Source: Runella rosea (GTDB lineage: Bacteria > Bacteroidota > Bacteroidia > Cytophagales > Spirosomataceae). Taken from it: DNA of 64,000 nt. Shown here piece after piece: positions 43,144 to 53,627 of the stretch; within the stretch, counting starts at the first letter, position 1, and each line of letters begins with the position of its first letter. The notes below the pieces were generated by a model that saw only the letters and a program-made list of their open reading frames with translations, made no database searches and was not told the origin of the DNA. The translations under genes and the position numbers were made by a program. The stretch is from positions 2,666,001 to 2,730,000 of the forward strand of contig NZ_CP030850.1 in assembly GCF_003325355.1 (NCBI RefSeq), in the 5' to 3' direction.

Positions 43144-44889
43144 CTACTTCACCGCCGGCGGGGTATAAAACTTCCAACTTGACTTATAATCGCGACTCAG
43201 TTTTTTGTTGGTCATCACGGCCCTGACCATGTCTACGGGCAGGGAGTTTTGCTGCATGACGGCGTCGTGAAACTCCTTGTAGGTCATTTTTTTTGTATCG
43301 ACCAATTCTTTTTTCAACGCATAAAACTGAAACGCGCCCGTCATGTACGCCAGTTGATACAACGGCTCGTAGCCGCCCACGAACGAGCGCCGCACTTCGC
43401 CCTCGGCATTGGCGCGCTCGTGGCCTACGCGATCTACAAGGAAATCAATGCACTGCTGCGGAGTCCATTTGCCGAGGTGGTAGTTGAGCGAGAAGATAAT
43501 CCGGGCGCAGCGGTGCATCCGCCAAAACAGCATCCCGACCCGGTCTTCGGGCGACTGCGGAAAATTCATATCCCACAGGATCATTTCCCAGTACAGCGCC
43601 CAACCTTCGGTCCAGAATGGTGTGCGAAAACGACGGTAAGTTTTGTACCTATTGTTCATAAAACCCTGTAAATGATGCCCCGCAATAAGCTCGTGGTGAA
43701 CCGTGGCCCGCGAAAAATGCGGGTTGTTGCCGCGCATGCTCATCAGCTTGTCTTCGTGCGACATGGCCGCCGTGGGATATGAAATCAGAATTGTTTCTCC
43801 GCCCAAAAAGAACGGGCTAAACTTCTGACGCTCGGCCGACATCATCGCCATGCGCCAAGTTTCTTCGGCAATGGGCGGAATGGTAATCAAATCTTTTTGT
43901 TTCAAAAATGACACCGATTCGTTGTAAAGCCGCAGAATCATTTCAGGCTGTTTACCCACTGGCACCATCGAGTTTTTGACCTTTTCCTGCGCTTTTTTCC
44001 AATCATCCCCAAAGCCCATCTCGCGGGAGGCTTTCAGCAATTCGCGGTCACACCACGCAAATTCTTTGTTGGCAATGTCGATGAGTTCCTCGGGTGTATA
44101 CGAGATAAACTCAAATTCTAATTGACGGATCAGCTCATCGCGCCCTACCGCTACCCCATTGATACCGCTGCCATCGTCTTTGAAAGGAGCGCCAGATTTG
44201 GCTTTTTTTGCAAACAGATTAGCATACGAAGTCAGCAGCGTATCCACTTTTTTGTACGGCTCGGGCACCCACCACGTAAAGTTGGGATCGTAAGCATTAT
44301 AAAACTCAAAGACACTTTTCAGGGCTGATTTTAGTCCCGTGGCAGTGCCAGCGGCTCGCTCGGCCAAAACGGGGTCGATTTTCTCCATTTTTGCCACGGC
44401 CTTGCGCGCTTCGGCTATTTCTAGGCCTAGGGCGTTAAACTCCGTGGCCATCTGCTCGCCGTTGACGGCGGCACCGCGTCGGCGTGATTTTTCCAACGCG
44501 TAAATTTTCTCCGCAAACGGAAACCAAGGCTGAATCTGCCCCACTTCCACCGCTTCTTTGCCCAGCTCCCGAATATCGACCTGCAAGTTTCTTTGAAACA
44601 ACACATAGTCTACCTGGCTATCAACGGGCAATTTATCAAAGTCCATTTTTTGGAGCTGTCCCAAATAATCATTGGTCAGTTTTTCCAATCGTTGGCGGCG
44701 TTCGGGAGAGTTTTCGACAACGTAAAACCGCGTCAGGCTTCCCCGGTCGGCGGCATAGTTAGTCATCAAATGGTGGACTTCGCTCGTTTGTTTGTACAGC
44801 GAATTAATGGGGGAAGGTTGGGCGTACGCCGCAGACAAACCTGAAAAGGTCAGTACTGCACTCACCAAAAAGTGTTTGGGGAAGGGCAT
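43144..44889 (-). CDS. DUF885 family secreted metallopeptidase-like protein
   Basis: A 581-residue secreted protein of the DUF885 family, thought to be zinc carboxypeptidase-like. The signal peptide (MPFPKHFLVSAVLTFSGLSAAYAQ) starts at ATG 44889; the frame extends upstream but that extension has no support. The metal-site region is clear: 'HHELIAGHHLQ' (an HExxxGH arrangement) followed by 'WTEGWALYWE' with the likely third ligand Glu. Other family blocks are 'ISYPTA' and 'RIIFSLNYHLGKWTPQQCIDFL'. It converges on the NTF2-like gene. Confidence 0.87.
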   Translation of the reverse strand: MPFPKHFLVSAVLTFSGLSAAYAQPSPINSLYKQTSEVHHLMTNYAADRGSLTRFYVVENSPERRQRLEKLTNDYLGQLQKMDFDKLPVDSQVDYVLFQRNLQVDIRELGKEAVEVGQIQPWFPFAEKIYALEKSRRRGAAVNGEQMATEFNALGLEIAEARKAVAKMEKIDPVLAERAAGTATGLKSALKSVFEFYNAYDPNFTWWVPEPYKKVDTLLTSYANLFAKKAKSGAPFKDDGSGINGVAVGRDELIRQLEFEFISYTPEELIDIANKEFAWCDRELLKASREMGFGDDWKKAQEKVKNSMVPVGKQPEMILRLYNESVSFLKQKDLITIPPIAEETWRMAMMSAERQKFSPFFLGGETILISYPTAAMSHEDKLMSMRGNNPHFSRATVHHELIAGHHLQGFMNNRYKTYRRFRTPFWTEGWALYWEMILWDMNFPQSPEDRVGMLFWRMHRCARIIFSLNYHLGKWTPQQCIDFLVDRVGHERANAEGEVRRSFVGGYEPLYQLAYMTGAFQFYALKKELVDTKKMTYKEFHDAVMQQNSLPVDMVRAVMTNKKLSRDYKSSWKFYTPPAVK

Positions 44890-45320
44890 GTAAACAAAGG
44901 GGTTAGTTTGGAAATGAAAGGGGTTACGCGCGGTAATTGAAGTGGTATTTATCACCACTCCTGCACGTTAACAAAAGTAATCAAATTGTAACAAATGCCT
45001 TACAGCATCATAGCTAGAGTTTTCTCTTTGGTGTAGCTCCTTTTCAAAACGATACTTCCTCCCCTGAAGTCAGCATATTTTGTTCCTGAGCCAGACAAAC
45101 TTATGGTTTATTTAGTACGTATATAACAAAACTAGGACAATCTTATCTTTTACAGGAAAATAAAATTATCCCAAAAAGACAAACATTCTATTTAAACTCA
45201 TTTATCGTACGGTATACATCTATTAGAACATTAAACTAATTTTGTCGTTAATAAATTGAGATTATCCTTCAAAGGCAACAACAGCCAAAACGAAAGAACT
45301 ATTGAACTAAAATCCCATAA
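44890..45320. other. 431-base intergenic stretch between divergent DUF885 and dehydrogenase genes
   Basis: AT-rich with no credible gene. A TAnnTTTG box (TAATTTTG, 45237-45244) lies 77 bases upstream of the plus-strand start at 45321 and fits the Bacteroidota -7 element, but no clear -33 TTG is at the right distance. The length suits two divergent promoters. Confidence 0.45.
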
Positions 45321-48047
45321 ATGAGACTGAATTTTATATTAAAAAAAACAGCATTTTTCATTGTTATAATGCTTATCTCGGTATTAAACAGTACTGCGCA
45401 AATTCAAGCTGGCTTTGTTAATGAATATTTCAAAGGCATCTGGAATCCTGCCGAAATGCGTGTTGAACCTGCCGTAGGCATTATATTTGATGCAAGAGGG
45501 CGGCTTTTTGCATGGACCAAAGAAGGAAGAGTTTATGTGTTACCCAATAATAATTCATCTAGTTCATGGTCACTGATGCTCGACATCAGGAGTGAAGTAA
45601 AAAGCGCCTTTGACGGTGGAATGTTGGGTTTTGTGTTAGATCCCGATTTTTTTACCAATGGCTTTTTTTACGTGTATTATTCCACCTACGTTTCAGGAGG
45701 TAGTAGCCAAGATGCCGCCGTAGGGAGGGTCAAACGCTTCAAAGCCAACAACCCAAATCACGCGACCCTTTTGCCAACGACCGATTATTCAGACCCATTG
45801 AATAAAACCCTCATCGGCGAAAGCAACTCCACTGGCATACCCATCACAAAACTATCGCACATGGGGGGTACATTGGTGTTTGGTACCGACAATTCGCTCA
45901 TCGTTTCGACGGGCGACGGTGCATACTACTCCAATTTTGATGATGGTTCTCACATCGAAACCGCCTATCAGGAATGTCTGAATAGAGGCGTAATGACCAA
46001 CGCCGAAAACATCGGAGCCAATCGCTCTCAACTCCTTAACTCTCATTGTGGTAAGCTCCTACGCATCGACCCCAATACGGGAGACGGCCTACCCTCCAAT
46101 CCCTACTATAACGCCGCCAGCCCGCGTACCGCCCAGTCGAGGGTGTGGGCCCGAGGGTTTCGAAATCCTTTCCGAATCATGCACATTCCCCTCACGGGCA
46201 ATCACACCGACGACCCCGGGGATTTTTTGGTGGGTGATGTAGGACAAGGTGATAAAGAAGAATACAATATGGTGGTAGAAAGTGGCCAAAACTTTGGTTG
46301 GCCATTTAAAGAGGGGATGTCTATCAGCCACAATCGCCCCCTTACTCAATATGCTCCTGCCAATCCTATCAAACCCATTATTGACTATCGCACAGGAACG
46401 GGACGCGCCATTAAAAATGACACTATCTTTAACATAGGCAGCGTACAAGTACCGGGCATCAACCCTATGGAGGGCAACTCAGCCGTTGCTGGTGTTTATT
46501 ATGATAAAGACACCTATCCACCAGCGTACAAAAACACCTCTTTTGTGGGTGATGCCAGCGGTATCATCTATAACGTAAAACTAGATGCTAACTACAATGT
46601 TCAATACGTTAACAGGTTTGCCTATAATCTTTCTAGCCTTACCTCGATGGCCATAGACCCCATTTCTGGGAATATTTACTACCTTGCCTACGGTTCTGGT
46701 GGGTCATCAATCTACCGAATACGCTATTCGCCTTCCAATCAACCGCCCATTGCCAAAATCAAGGCTGATATCACGGCAGGCAGCAGCCCTCTCACCACGG
46801 CTTTCTCGGCCCTAGACTCCTACGACCCCGACAACCAAACGATTACTTATCAGTGGAATTTTGGCGATGGTAGCCCCGTAGAAACCACCCTTGCCCCTCA
46901 CCACGTTTTTACGAATGCGGGGCAAACATCGTACAAAGTAAAACTCACGGTGACCGACCCCAACGGCGAAAAAGGCTACGATTCTCTCTATGTAAGCCTC
47001 AACAACACCCCTCCCGTCATCGACAGCAGCAGTATTCACGCGCTGAATTCTATTGCGGCCAATGCTGCATACCCCATTACCCTCAGCGCCTTTGCCTCCG
47101 ACGACCATACCGACAGCGCCCAACTTACGTACGCCTGGAAAATCATGCTCGCCCACAATGACCACGAGCACCTTTATACAACCTACACCAACAACAATCA
47201 GAGTATTTCTCTACCTTCTTTAGAATGCGAAAAGGGAGTGGCTACCTACTGGATTCGGATTTATCTCATCGTCACCGACCAGCAAGGGTTATCTACAACC
47301 TATACCAAAGACATCAACCTCAATTGTGTGGGTATTCAACAATCCATCACTTTCCCCGCTATCCCCGACAAATTAACGACGGCTCCAGCCTTTACTCTAA
47401 ATGCTACGGCTAGTTCCACGTTGCCTATTTCCTATTACTTGGTTTCGGGCCCCGCAACCTTAGGCGGCTCAACCGTTACTTTAACTGGAAAACCGGGACA
47501 GGTAAAAATTCGGGCCACTCAACACGGAAGCACTCTTACTAACTATAATCAAGCCCCGATTGTGGAGCGCACTTTCAACGTAACGCGGTCCATTACGCAA
47601 CAAACGGTTACGCTGGATTCTGTCCCGCCCAAGCTAATCACCTCACCTGCTTTTACGCTCAATGCCACTGCTTCGTCGGGGCTGGCCATCAAGTATTTTG
47701 TCGTCAGCGGCCCCGCCACCCTTTCGAGTGGAAACCTACTCACGCTTGGGCAGGAAGGCACAGTGCGGGTACGCGCCGTTCAGGCGGGGACTTATACCAC
47801 CAACGGCGCGTTTGCCGAGCGTGTATTTACCGTCACGGATCCTTGCCCACCAGCACGAACATTGACCCAAACCCTAGTGAACGGTGAACCCATGACGATT
47901 CAGGCGGGGCAAACCATCCAAGCCGCCAATCTCATTCAAAGCGGAGCGAATGTTGTTTATCAGGCAGGGGCCGCAATTGAATTAAATCCAGGTTTTCAGG
48001 CCGAATCGGGTAGCGTATTTAAAGCTCAAATTCAGGGATGTAATTAA
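45321..48047 (+). CDS. Secreted PQQ-dependent sugar dehydrogenase-like protein with PKD domain and Gly-Cys-X C-terminus
   Basis: A 908-residue secreted protein with a signal peptide (~1-27). Residues ~30-480 match the glucose/sorbosone dehydrogenase six-bladed propeller ('GIIFDARGRLFAWTKEGRVYVL', split; 'GGTLVFGTDNSLIVSTGDG', 'RVWARGFRNPFRI', 'VGDVGQGDKEEYNMV', 'NFGWPFKEG'). A PKD domain follows (~480-567, 'YQWNFGDGSPVETTLAPHHVF'), then a linker domain and two similar ~85-residue repeats (~675-835, each with 'PAFTLNATASS' and 'SGPATL'), and a C-terminal module ending 'GFQAESGSVFKAQIQGCN'. Likely surface-exposed and active on sugars, or a non-enzymatic propeller; the catalytic His was not located with confidence. 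Confidence 0.85.
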   Translation: MRLNFILKKTAFFIVIMLISVLNSTAQIQAGFVNEYFKGIWNPAEMRVEPAVGIIFDARGRLFAWTKEGRVYVLPNNNSSSSWSLMLDIRSEVKSAFDGGMLGFVLDPDFFTNGFFYVYYSTYVSGGSSQDAAVGRVKRFKANNPNHATLLPTTDYSDPLNKTLIGESNSTGIPITKLSHMGGTLVFGTDNSLIVSTGDGAYYSNFDDGSHIETAYQECLNRGVMTNAENIGANRSQLLNSHCGKLLRIDPNTGDGLPSNPYYNAASPRTAQSRVWARGFRNPFRIMHIPLTGNHTDDPGDFLVGDVGQGDKEEYNMVVESGQNFGWPFKEGMSISHNRPLTQYAPANPIKPIIDYRTGTGRAIKNDTIFNIGSVQVPGINPMEGNSAVAGVYYDKDTYPPAYKNTSFVGDASGIIYNVKLDANYNVQYVNRFAYNLSSLTSMAIDPISGNIYYLAYGSGGSSIYRIRYSPSNQPPIAKIKADITAGSSPLTTAFSALDSYDPDNQTITYQWNFGDGSPVETTLAPHHVFTNAGQTSYKVKLTVTDPNGEKGYDSLYVSLNNTPPVIDSSSIHALNSIAANAAYPITLSAFASDDHTDSAQLTYAWKIMLAHNDHEHLYTTYTNNNQSISLPSLECEKGVATYWIRIYLIVTDQQGLSTTYTKDINLNCVGIQQSITFPAIPDKLTTAPAFTLNATASSTLPISYYLVSGPATLGGSTVTLTGKPGQVKIRATQHGSTLTNYNQAPIVERTFNVTRSITQQTVTLDSVPPKLITSPAFTLNATASSGLAIKYFVVSGPATLSSGNLLTLGQEGTVRVRAVQAGTYTTNGAFAERVFTVTDPCPPARTLTQTLVNGEPMTIQAGQTIQAANLIQSGANVVYQAGAAIELNPGFQAESGSVFKAQIQGCN

Positions 48048-48092
48048 TTGTAAAAAAAGGCTTTTGACAAAACGCCCTCCGCTAAAAAAAAC

Positions 48093-48115
48093 AAAGTGCC
48101 CTAAACGGGCACTTT
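48093..48115. terminator. Hairpin terminator between convergent dehydrogenase and M42 peptidase genes
   Basis: AAAGTGCCC (48093-48101), loop TAAAC, GGGCACTTT (48107-48115): a perfect 9-bp stem preceded by an A-run, placed between two convergent genes. Suitable for both strands. Confidence 0.75.
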
Positions 48116-48147
48116 AGAAAATAAAAACCATTGATTTTTCAAAAAAA

Positions 48148-49218
48148 TCACTTCAAATACCGGAAATCCTCATCTCCTTTCAACTGTACCAACACTTCGT
48201 ACATGAGGTTAATGACATTCTGCACATCCTCTTTATGAACCGTTTCAACGGTAGTGTGCATGTATTTGAGCGGAAGTGAAATTAAAGCCGAAGCCACCCC
48301 TTCCGTTGCGTACGCAAAAGCATCGGTATCCGTTCCAGTAGAACGGCTAACGGCTTGGCGCTGGAACGGAATCTTTTTTTCTTCGGCTACCTGAATCAGC
48401 ATATCCAAAACGTTATTTTGCACCGCTGGGCCATAGCAAAGTACTGGGCCGCTTCCGCATTTCAAATCCCCCTGCTCTTTTTTCTTGTACATCGGCGATT
48501 GGGTATCGTGCGTTACGTCAGTACAAATGGCCAAGTCAGGTTTCAGGCGACGCACAATCATCTCCGCGCCGCGCAGGCCGATTTCTTCCTGTACCGAGTT
48601 GACAATGTAAAGCGTAAAAGGCAGGTTGATGGCGTTTTCGTCCAACAAGCGAGCTACTTCCGCAATCATAAATCCACCAATGCGGTTGTCCAACGCCCGT
48701 CCTACAAAATAACGGTTGTTCAATTCAAACAGACCATCCGAGAAAGTAGCCACCGTTCCGACGTGAATACCCATGTCCAGCACTTCCTGCTTTGTGGTTG
48801 CGCCTACATCAATCGTCAGGTCAGCCACTTTAGGAGCGGTATCTTTGGCGAGTTCGCGCACGTGGATGGCAGGCCACCCAAAAACGCCTTTAACGACGCC
48901 TTTTTTGGTGTGTAAATTAACCCGCATGGAAGGCGCAATGACGGCATCAGAACCCCCGTTACGGATTACATAAATATAGCCATCGTCTGAAATATAATTA
49001 ACAAACCACGAAATCTCGTCGGAGTGGGCTTCAATCACGACTTTGTAGGGTTTTCCTTCATTGATGACGCCCACGGCGGTTCCGTAGGTATCCACAAAAT
49101 AATCATCAATATAGGGCTTTAAATAATCCAACCAAATCTGCTGTCCCGACGATTCAAATCCAGTGGGCGAAGCATTGTTGAGGTAGGTATACAAAAATTC
49201 GGTGCTTTTTTCGTTCAT
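48148..49218 (-). CDS. M42 family metallopeptidase (glutamyl aminopeptidase/deblocking aminopeptidase type)
   Basis: A 356-residue cytoplasmic di-zinc aminopeptidase. All ligands are seen: His65 ('EAHSDEIS'), Asp177 ('ALDNRIGG'), Glu212 with catalytic Glu211 ('SVQEEIGLRGA'), Asp234 ('CTDVTHD') and His321 ('KYMHTTVE'). The length is normal. It starts two bases after the end of the GT-C gene, so it is probably the last gene of the amino-sugar operon, although its job there is not obvious. Confidence 0.93.
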   Translation of the reverse strand: MNEKSTEFLYTYLNNASPTGFESSGQQIWLDYLKPYIDDYFVDTYGTAVGVINEGKPYKVVIEAHSDEISWFVNYISDDGYIYVIRNGGSDAVIAPSMRVNLHTKKGVVKGVFGWPAIHVRELAKDTAPKVADLTIDVGATTKQEVLDMGIHVGTVATFSDGLFELNNRYFVGRALDNRIGGFMIAEVARLLDENAINLPFTLYIVNSVQEEIGLRGAEMIVRRLKPDLAICTDVTHDTQSPMYKKKEQGDLKCGSGPVLCYGPAVQNNVLDMLIQVAEEKKIPFQRQAVSRSTGTDTDAFAYATEGVASALISLPLKYMHTTVETVHKEDVQNVINLMYEVLVQLKGDEDFRYLK

Positions 49219-49220
49219 TT

Positions 49221-50786
49221 TTACTTTCGTTTATAGATCCGCGCGCCCTTTGGTGATCCATCATTTACTTGGGCTATCAGTTGATAATGTTGTTTCACAA
49301 AATTAGCAATCGGCGGGAAATACTCATGTTGGTGTTCGGTTTTTCCTTCCGTATTTATCAAACTCCCGTTCAAATCCATAAAAATGACGGGTTGATTCTG
49401 ACTCATATCCGCCAAAAAGTCTTTCACCCGCGTGTCATGCAGGGCGCTGGGCCAATAAATTCCAATGGTATACGGCGAGCGGTAGCCCATCGGTAATCCA
49501 GTGTAAATGTAAAACCGATCTGCATAACCCCAAATAACCAAATGGTCAGTAGGCTGGGTATTTGCTTTAATAATTTTCACCACCTGTTGGTCAATCTCAT
49601 CATACCTAAGCCGTTCCAAGGGTTGGCGTTTGGTAAGGTTAAAAATCCCCTGTCCTATGGCACTTACCAATATAATTCCATATACCCAATTTTTCAGCGA
49701 GCTCCATTGACTTGCTGAAGGACGGCTCAAAAGTACCCCGATGAGAAAGGTAAGCGGCATCGGCAGAAAGAGCGTGTAGTGCGTATAGGGATTTCCAGAT
49801 TGTAAGATGGCATAAAAAGTGACGCTCAAAAAAGTGGCAGCAAACAGCAACAGGCGATTAGAACGGTCTAAACTCACCTTTTTAACGGTACCAAGAAACC
49901 CTACAAGCACCGCCAAACACCACCCACCAAACACAAAACGAATGGCGTAACTTTGCCACATCAAACTCCCTGCCCGCCAAGGGCTGAAGCGTTTCCATAT
50001 TGGCAGTTTAGAAAATTCGTCCGAATAGCCGTAATAAAAATAATACCAAAAGTAGTTGTTCCAAAACGTATCTAACTCTCCACGCATGGCAAAATAAACG
50101 TTGACGACTACCGTAGGCATAAACCCTCCTACCACCAACCAACACAGGCTTTTCCAGCCTTTTTTGATGATAAGTTCGTAGGCAAGAAAAGCAGCAATCA
50201 CCAAGCCCATTGGCACATTTTGAAACTTAGCATAGACTAGTAAGCCCAATCCAATTCCCAAACCAAGCCAAAACATAAACGAAAGTTGACGATTGACCGT
50301 CGGTAAATCTCGCCGATGAAACGCATATACATACGCCCAGATGCCCGCTGTAAGCATCAATACACTCACGGCTTCTGAGTTATAGGCAAGATGGTCGTGG
50401 TATGCGGTGGTCCCCAGCCAAGTCAGCAAAGGCAACATCACAACCAACGCCCGCCTAGCTGACAAGGAGAGCAAACAAAGTGTGTTGTATAAAATAATGA
50501 GGGTAAGCAACCAGCAAATAATCCCGACTCCTTCGGCCACGGGATAAGTGGCTTCAAACCCCAACGCACTGGCTATAAGCAAGGGAACAACCGTGAGGGG
50601 GCGGCCGTCGGTGTAATTGAGCCAAGTCCAAATCGGGTCGGAGGATTTATCAATCGAAATAACGCCCGCCAACCACGTACTTGTATCAATATTAGGCTCA
50701 CGGTGGGTCATGTTGCTCCATCTAAGCAGAAACACCCCCAGCATCAGCCCTACTAAAAGCCAATTAACTGTTTTAATTTTATGCAT
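49221..50786 (-). CDS. GT-C family membrane glycosyltransferase-like protein (GT39/ArnT type)
   Basis: A 521-residue polytopic protein with about ten membrane helices and a soluble C-terminal domain (~400-521). The N-terminus has an acidic pair in the first loop ('HREPNIDTSTW', Asp34 region), where GT-C enzymes carry their catalytic Asp, and 'YHDHLAYNSEA' follows. It would transfer a sugar from a polyprenyl-phosphate carrier on the periplasmic side. It lies in an operon with a polyprenyl-phosphate GT2, which could supply that donor. Acceptor unknown. Confidence 0.72.
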   Translation of the reverse strand: MHKIKTVNWLLVGLMLGVFLLRWSNMTHREPNIDTSTWLAGVISIDKSSDPIWTWLNYTDGRPLTVVPLLIASALGFEATYPVAEGVGIICWLLTLIILYNTLCLLSLSARRALVVMLPLLTWLGTTAYHDHLAYNSEAVSVLMLTAGIWAYVYAFHRRDLPTVNRQLSFMFWLGLGIGLGLLVYAKFQNVPMGLVIAAFLAYELIIKKGWKSLCWLVVGGFMPTVVVNVYFAMRGELDTFWNNYFWYYFYYGYSDEFSKLPIWKRFSPWRAGSLMWQSYAIRFVFGGWCLAVLVGFLGTVKKVSLDRSNRLLLFAATFLSVTFYAILQSGNPYTHYTLFLPMPLTFLIGVLLSRPSASQWSSLKNWVYGIILVSAIGQGIFNLTKRQPLERLRYDEIDQQVVKIIKANTQPTDHLVIWGYADRFYIYTGLPMGYRSPYTIGIYWPSALHDTRVKDFLADMSQNQPVIFMDLNGSLINTEGKTEHQHEYFPPIANFVKQHYQLIAQVNDGSPKGARIYKRK

Positions 50787-50791
50787 TTATC

Positions 50792-51571
50792 TTACTCCTT
50801 TACCTGACTGGCAGGATTCATTACTGTAAAAAGGGAACTCCCGAACGATGCCCTGGGTAAAACCGTCTCTTCCAGTTTGACAAGCCAATAAAGGGGAATA
50901 TTAATAAAAAAAGGAGGTACTGCTACATCAGAAGCTTGTTTTGACAAATCTATCCATCCTCGACGCAATTGAAAACGTTGCCATGCTCGGACCGCCATAA
51001 TAAGGGGTGAGAGAAAAAAACTCCAGTAAGTTGCATAAGAAATGGATAAGCCAGCTCTATCTACCAATCGTTCCAAATCTTTCTTAATAAAACGTTTTTG
51101 TCCGCCTACGACAATATCATGTACCCCCGAAAAAGCCTCATGTGAATTATTGTTCGTAATAAAAATTCCTCCCGGTTTAAGTTTAGTACGAATACCCATT
51201 ACGATTTCTTGAATCACGGCATCACTGAAATACGTAAAAACATCGTTACAGATAATAACATCAAATTGCTGCCCAGGCTTGTATTCCGCAATCTTTGTCA
51301 GGTCATGATGGGTCACCGCCAAACCTCTCATTTGTGAAAAAGCAACGCCATCTTCGGAAAAATCGAACCCTTCAATAGTAGAAAACCCCTGCTCAAGCAA
51401 GTGCATCAGCATTCCTCCAGTGCCACAGCCTGCATCAAGAATTGAAATATCTGGGCGGTTTGGGAAGTGATTTTTAATACTCTTTGTCACCTTCTGATGT
51501 AAAACCCGGTACCACCACAAATGGCGTTCCGCGTCATACATGCGTTTATATTCGTCGTATTTACCTATCAT
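50792..51571 (-). CDS. Class I SAM-dependent methyltransferase
   Basis: A 259-residue methyltransferase. Motif I 'ILDAGCGTGGML' (44-55), 'IEGFDFSEDGVAFSQ' (acidic loop), 'FDVIICNDVFTYF' (motif post-I/II) and 'LKPGGIFITNN' (motif III). The C-terminal ~60 residues include a hydrophobic helix region ('YWSFFLSPLIMAV'). In this sugar operon it probably methylates a sugar or lipid-linked glycan; inference from context. Confidence 0.87.
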   Translation of the reverse strand: MIGKYDEYKRMYDAERHLWWYRVLHQKVTKSIKNHFPNRPDISILDAGCGTGGMLMHLLEQGFSTIEGFDFSEDGVAFSQMRGLAVTHHDLTKIAEYKPGQQFDVIICNDVFTYFSDAVIQEIVMGIRTKLKPGGIFITNNNSHEAFSGVHDIVVGGQKRFIKKDLERLVDRAGLSISYATYWSFFLSPLIMAVRAWQRFQLRRGWIDLSKQASDVAVPPFFINIPLYWLVKLEETVLPRASFGSSLFTVMNPASQVKE

Positions 51572-51619
51572 GGGTTTAAAAAAATATCACTAGTTCGGAA
51601 AATATGTTTTTGGCATTCA

Positions 51620-52531
51620 TTATTTAGAAACACTTTTCTCGATATACTGCGGCAGCCCGCTTTGAGCCATATAAATCCGGCCAATGTATTCTCCCACTAC
51701 CCCCAAAGCCGTCAAAATCATTCCACTGAAAAAAATCAGTAAAATAAGGGCAGAATTAAGAATAAAAAACTGCGCATGAAACGCATAAAGCACTACATCA
51801 ACCAACGCCGCAATGCATGATAATCCCATAAATAGCAAACCCACCGCAGTGAGTAAACGTAAGGGTTTGAGCGAATAACCAAACAAAATCGTCAGGAACA
51901 AAGACGTCAGTTTTCGCAGCGTATAGCCCGACTGCCCATCTTCGCGTTTGTTATGAGATACCTGCACCCGCCCAACGTTGCGCGTTACGCGGAAAATCAA
52001 TCCGTCAATATAAGGATAAGGTCCTTTGTACTTAATGATTTCCTGCACAACTGGCTTCGAGATAAGCTTGAAGCTCGACAAATACAGGTCCTTGGGCTTT
52101 TCCAAAAGCCAAGTGGTAAGGCGATTGACCAATATACTGCCTAAATTCCGAAACAATGAATGTTGCTTTTGGCCGTAAAACGAAAAAACAACATCATATT
52201 GATGGTCTTGGGCCGTGGTCATTAACTTCAGAATTTCGGAAGGAGGGTTCTGAAAATCATCGTCAATCATTACGCAGTAATCTCCAGAGGCATGGTTTAG
52301 CCCACACATGACCGCATTAAACTCCCCGAAGTTTCGACGAAGCGAAATGAACTTAACCTGCTCAAAACGGTGCGCCAATTCTGTACAAACTCTTTCGGAA
52401 TCGTCGCGGCTACAGTCATTGACCAAAATGATTTCGAGAGTACTTTTATCCAACGTTTCCAGTACATGTTCAACAAGCCTGCCGATGGTCCGGGCACTAT
52501 TATACACCGGAATAATAACCGACAGCAGCAT
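51620..52531 (-). CDS. Polyprenyl-phosphate glycosyltransferase, family 2 (GtrB/ArnC-like)
   Basis: A 303-residue GT-A enzyme with two C-terminal membrane helices (~230-255 and 265-290). Visible motifs are '[14 protein letters not shown]' (4-17), Asp39 in '[10 protein letters not shown]', and '[10 protein letters not shown]' (88-97) with the metal-binding DD. Enzymes of this architecture attach an activated sugar to undecaprenyl phosphate. The start overlaps the end of the aminotransferase gene by 32 bases, which indicates tight coupling. Confidence 0.9.
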   Translation of the reverse strand: MLLSVIIPVYNSARTIGRLVEHVLETLDKSTLEIILVNDCSRDDSERVCTELAHRFEQVKFISLRRNFGEFNAVMCGLNHASGDYCVMIDDDFQNPPSEILKLMTTAQDHQYDVVFSFYGQKQHSLFRNLGSILVNRLTTWLLEKPKDLYLSSFKLISKPVVQEIIKYKGPYPYIDGLIFRVTRNVGRVQVSHNKREDGQSGYTLRKLTSLFLTILFGYSLKPLRLLTAVGLLFMGLSCIAALVDVVLYAFHAQFFILNSALILLIFFSGMILTALGVVGEYIGRIYMAQSGLPQYIEKSVSK

Positions 52532-53627
52532 GAGATTGAAGGACTGATTGATTGATGGTTTGAACGATATACGCAGCTTCCTCGTTGGTCAGCGCAGGAT
52601 GAAGCGGCAGACTTACCACTTCATTGTGAATTTGCTCCGTAATGGGCAAACTTAAATGATTATATTCAGCGTACGCTCTTTGTTTATGAGGAGGAACTGG
52701 ATAATGAACCGTGGCCTGAATGCCATTATCCATTAAATAGTCAATAAATTCTTCTCGTTTAGGATGCCTTACTACAAAAAGGTGCCAGGCATCTTCGTAA
52801 AGGGTTTTCAAGTTAGGTAATATCAAATCAGGATTCTTGATTTCCGAAAGAAAGTAACGGGCCAATTCTCGACGGCGTATGTTTTCGGCATCCAAATACC
52901 GCAACTTGACGTTCAAAATCGCCGCTTGCAATTCATCCAACCGACTATTGGTGCCTACATGGTCGTTGTAATACTTGATGGTAGAGCCATAATTGCGCAG
53001 GCTTGAGATTTTACGCGCCAATTCGGCATTATTTGTGGTCACGGCGCCCGCATCTCCCAAAGCGCCCAAATTTTTGGTTGGGTAAAAACTAAATGCCGCA
53101 GCATCCGACAAATTTCCCGCCTTCAGTCCTGCGTAAGTCGCTCCGTGGGCTTGGGCCGCATCTTCAATAATTTTTAAACCATAGGTTTGGGCAAGTTCCC
53201 AAATGGGTTTCATCGTGCAGCATTTTCCGTACAGATGCACGGCCAGAATAGCCTTGGTTTTCGGGGTAATTTTTCGTTCAATTTTTTTAGGGTCAATATT
53301 AAACGTTTTGGGGTCAGGCTCTACCCAAACTGGTTTCAGCCCCAAACTCGTTACCGAAAGTATCGACGCAATGTAGGTATTGGCTGGCACAATCACTTCA
53401 CTTCCTTCGGGAAAATCAAAGGCCTTAAATATCAATTCCAACGCATTGAGGCCATTGGCAACCCCAATACAATGCGAAACACCGCAATAAGCAGCCCAAC
53501 TTTGCTCAAAAGCAGCGACCTCCTTACCCAACACATACCATCCCGACTCCGCCACTCTTTGCATAGCTTCGGCAATTTCAGCCTGATACGGCCGATTGAT
53601 TTGCTTTAGGTCTAGGTGAGGTATCAT
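52500..53627 (-). CDS. DegT/DnrJ/EryC1-type sugar aminotransferase (FdtB/QdtB-like)
   Basis: A 375-residue PLP-dependent aminotransferase. PLP Lys185 is in '[16 protein letters not shown]'; Asp156 in '[11 protein letters not shown]' binds the pyridine nitrogen. Because a dTDP-sugar 3,4-ketoisomerase gene overlaps it by four bases, the likely reaction is C3 amination of a dTDP-3-keto-6-deoxyhexose to dTDP-Fuc3N or dTDP-Qui3N. Which epimer is made cannot be told. The first residues ('[18 protein letters not shown]') are usual for the family. Confidence 0.92.
   Translation of the reverse strand: MIPHLDLKQINRPYQAEIAEAMQRVAESGWYVLGKEVAAFEQSWAAYCGVSHCIGVANGLNALELIFKAFDFPEGSEVIVPANTYIASILSVTSLGLKPVWVEPDPKTFNIDPKKIERKITPKTKAILAVHLYGKCCTMKPIWELAQTYGLKIIEDAAQAHGATYAGLKAGNLSDAAAFSFYPTKNLGALGDAGAVTTNNAELARKISSLRNYGSTIKYYNDHVGTNSRLDELQAAILNVKLRYLDAENIRRRELARYFLSEIKNPDLILPNLKTLYEDAWHLFVVRHPKREEFIDYLMDNGIQATVHYPVPPHKQRAYAEYNHLSLPITEQIHNEVVSLPLHPALTNEEAAYIVQTINQSVLQSHAAVGYYSGV

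Noticed and set aside
44890-45320. Searched for a tRNA, small RNA or riboswitch in this gap and in 55325-55893.
   Set aside because: No cloverleaf, conserved riboswitch core or strong hairpin other than the listed ABC-F terminator was found.
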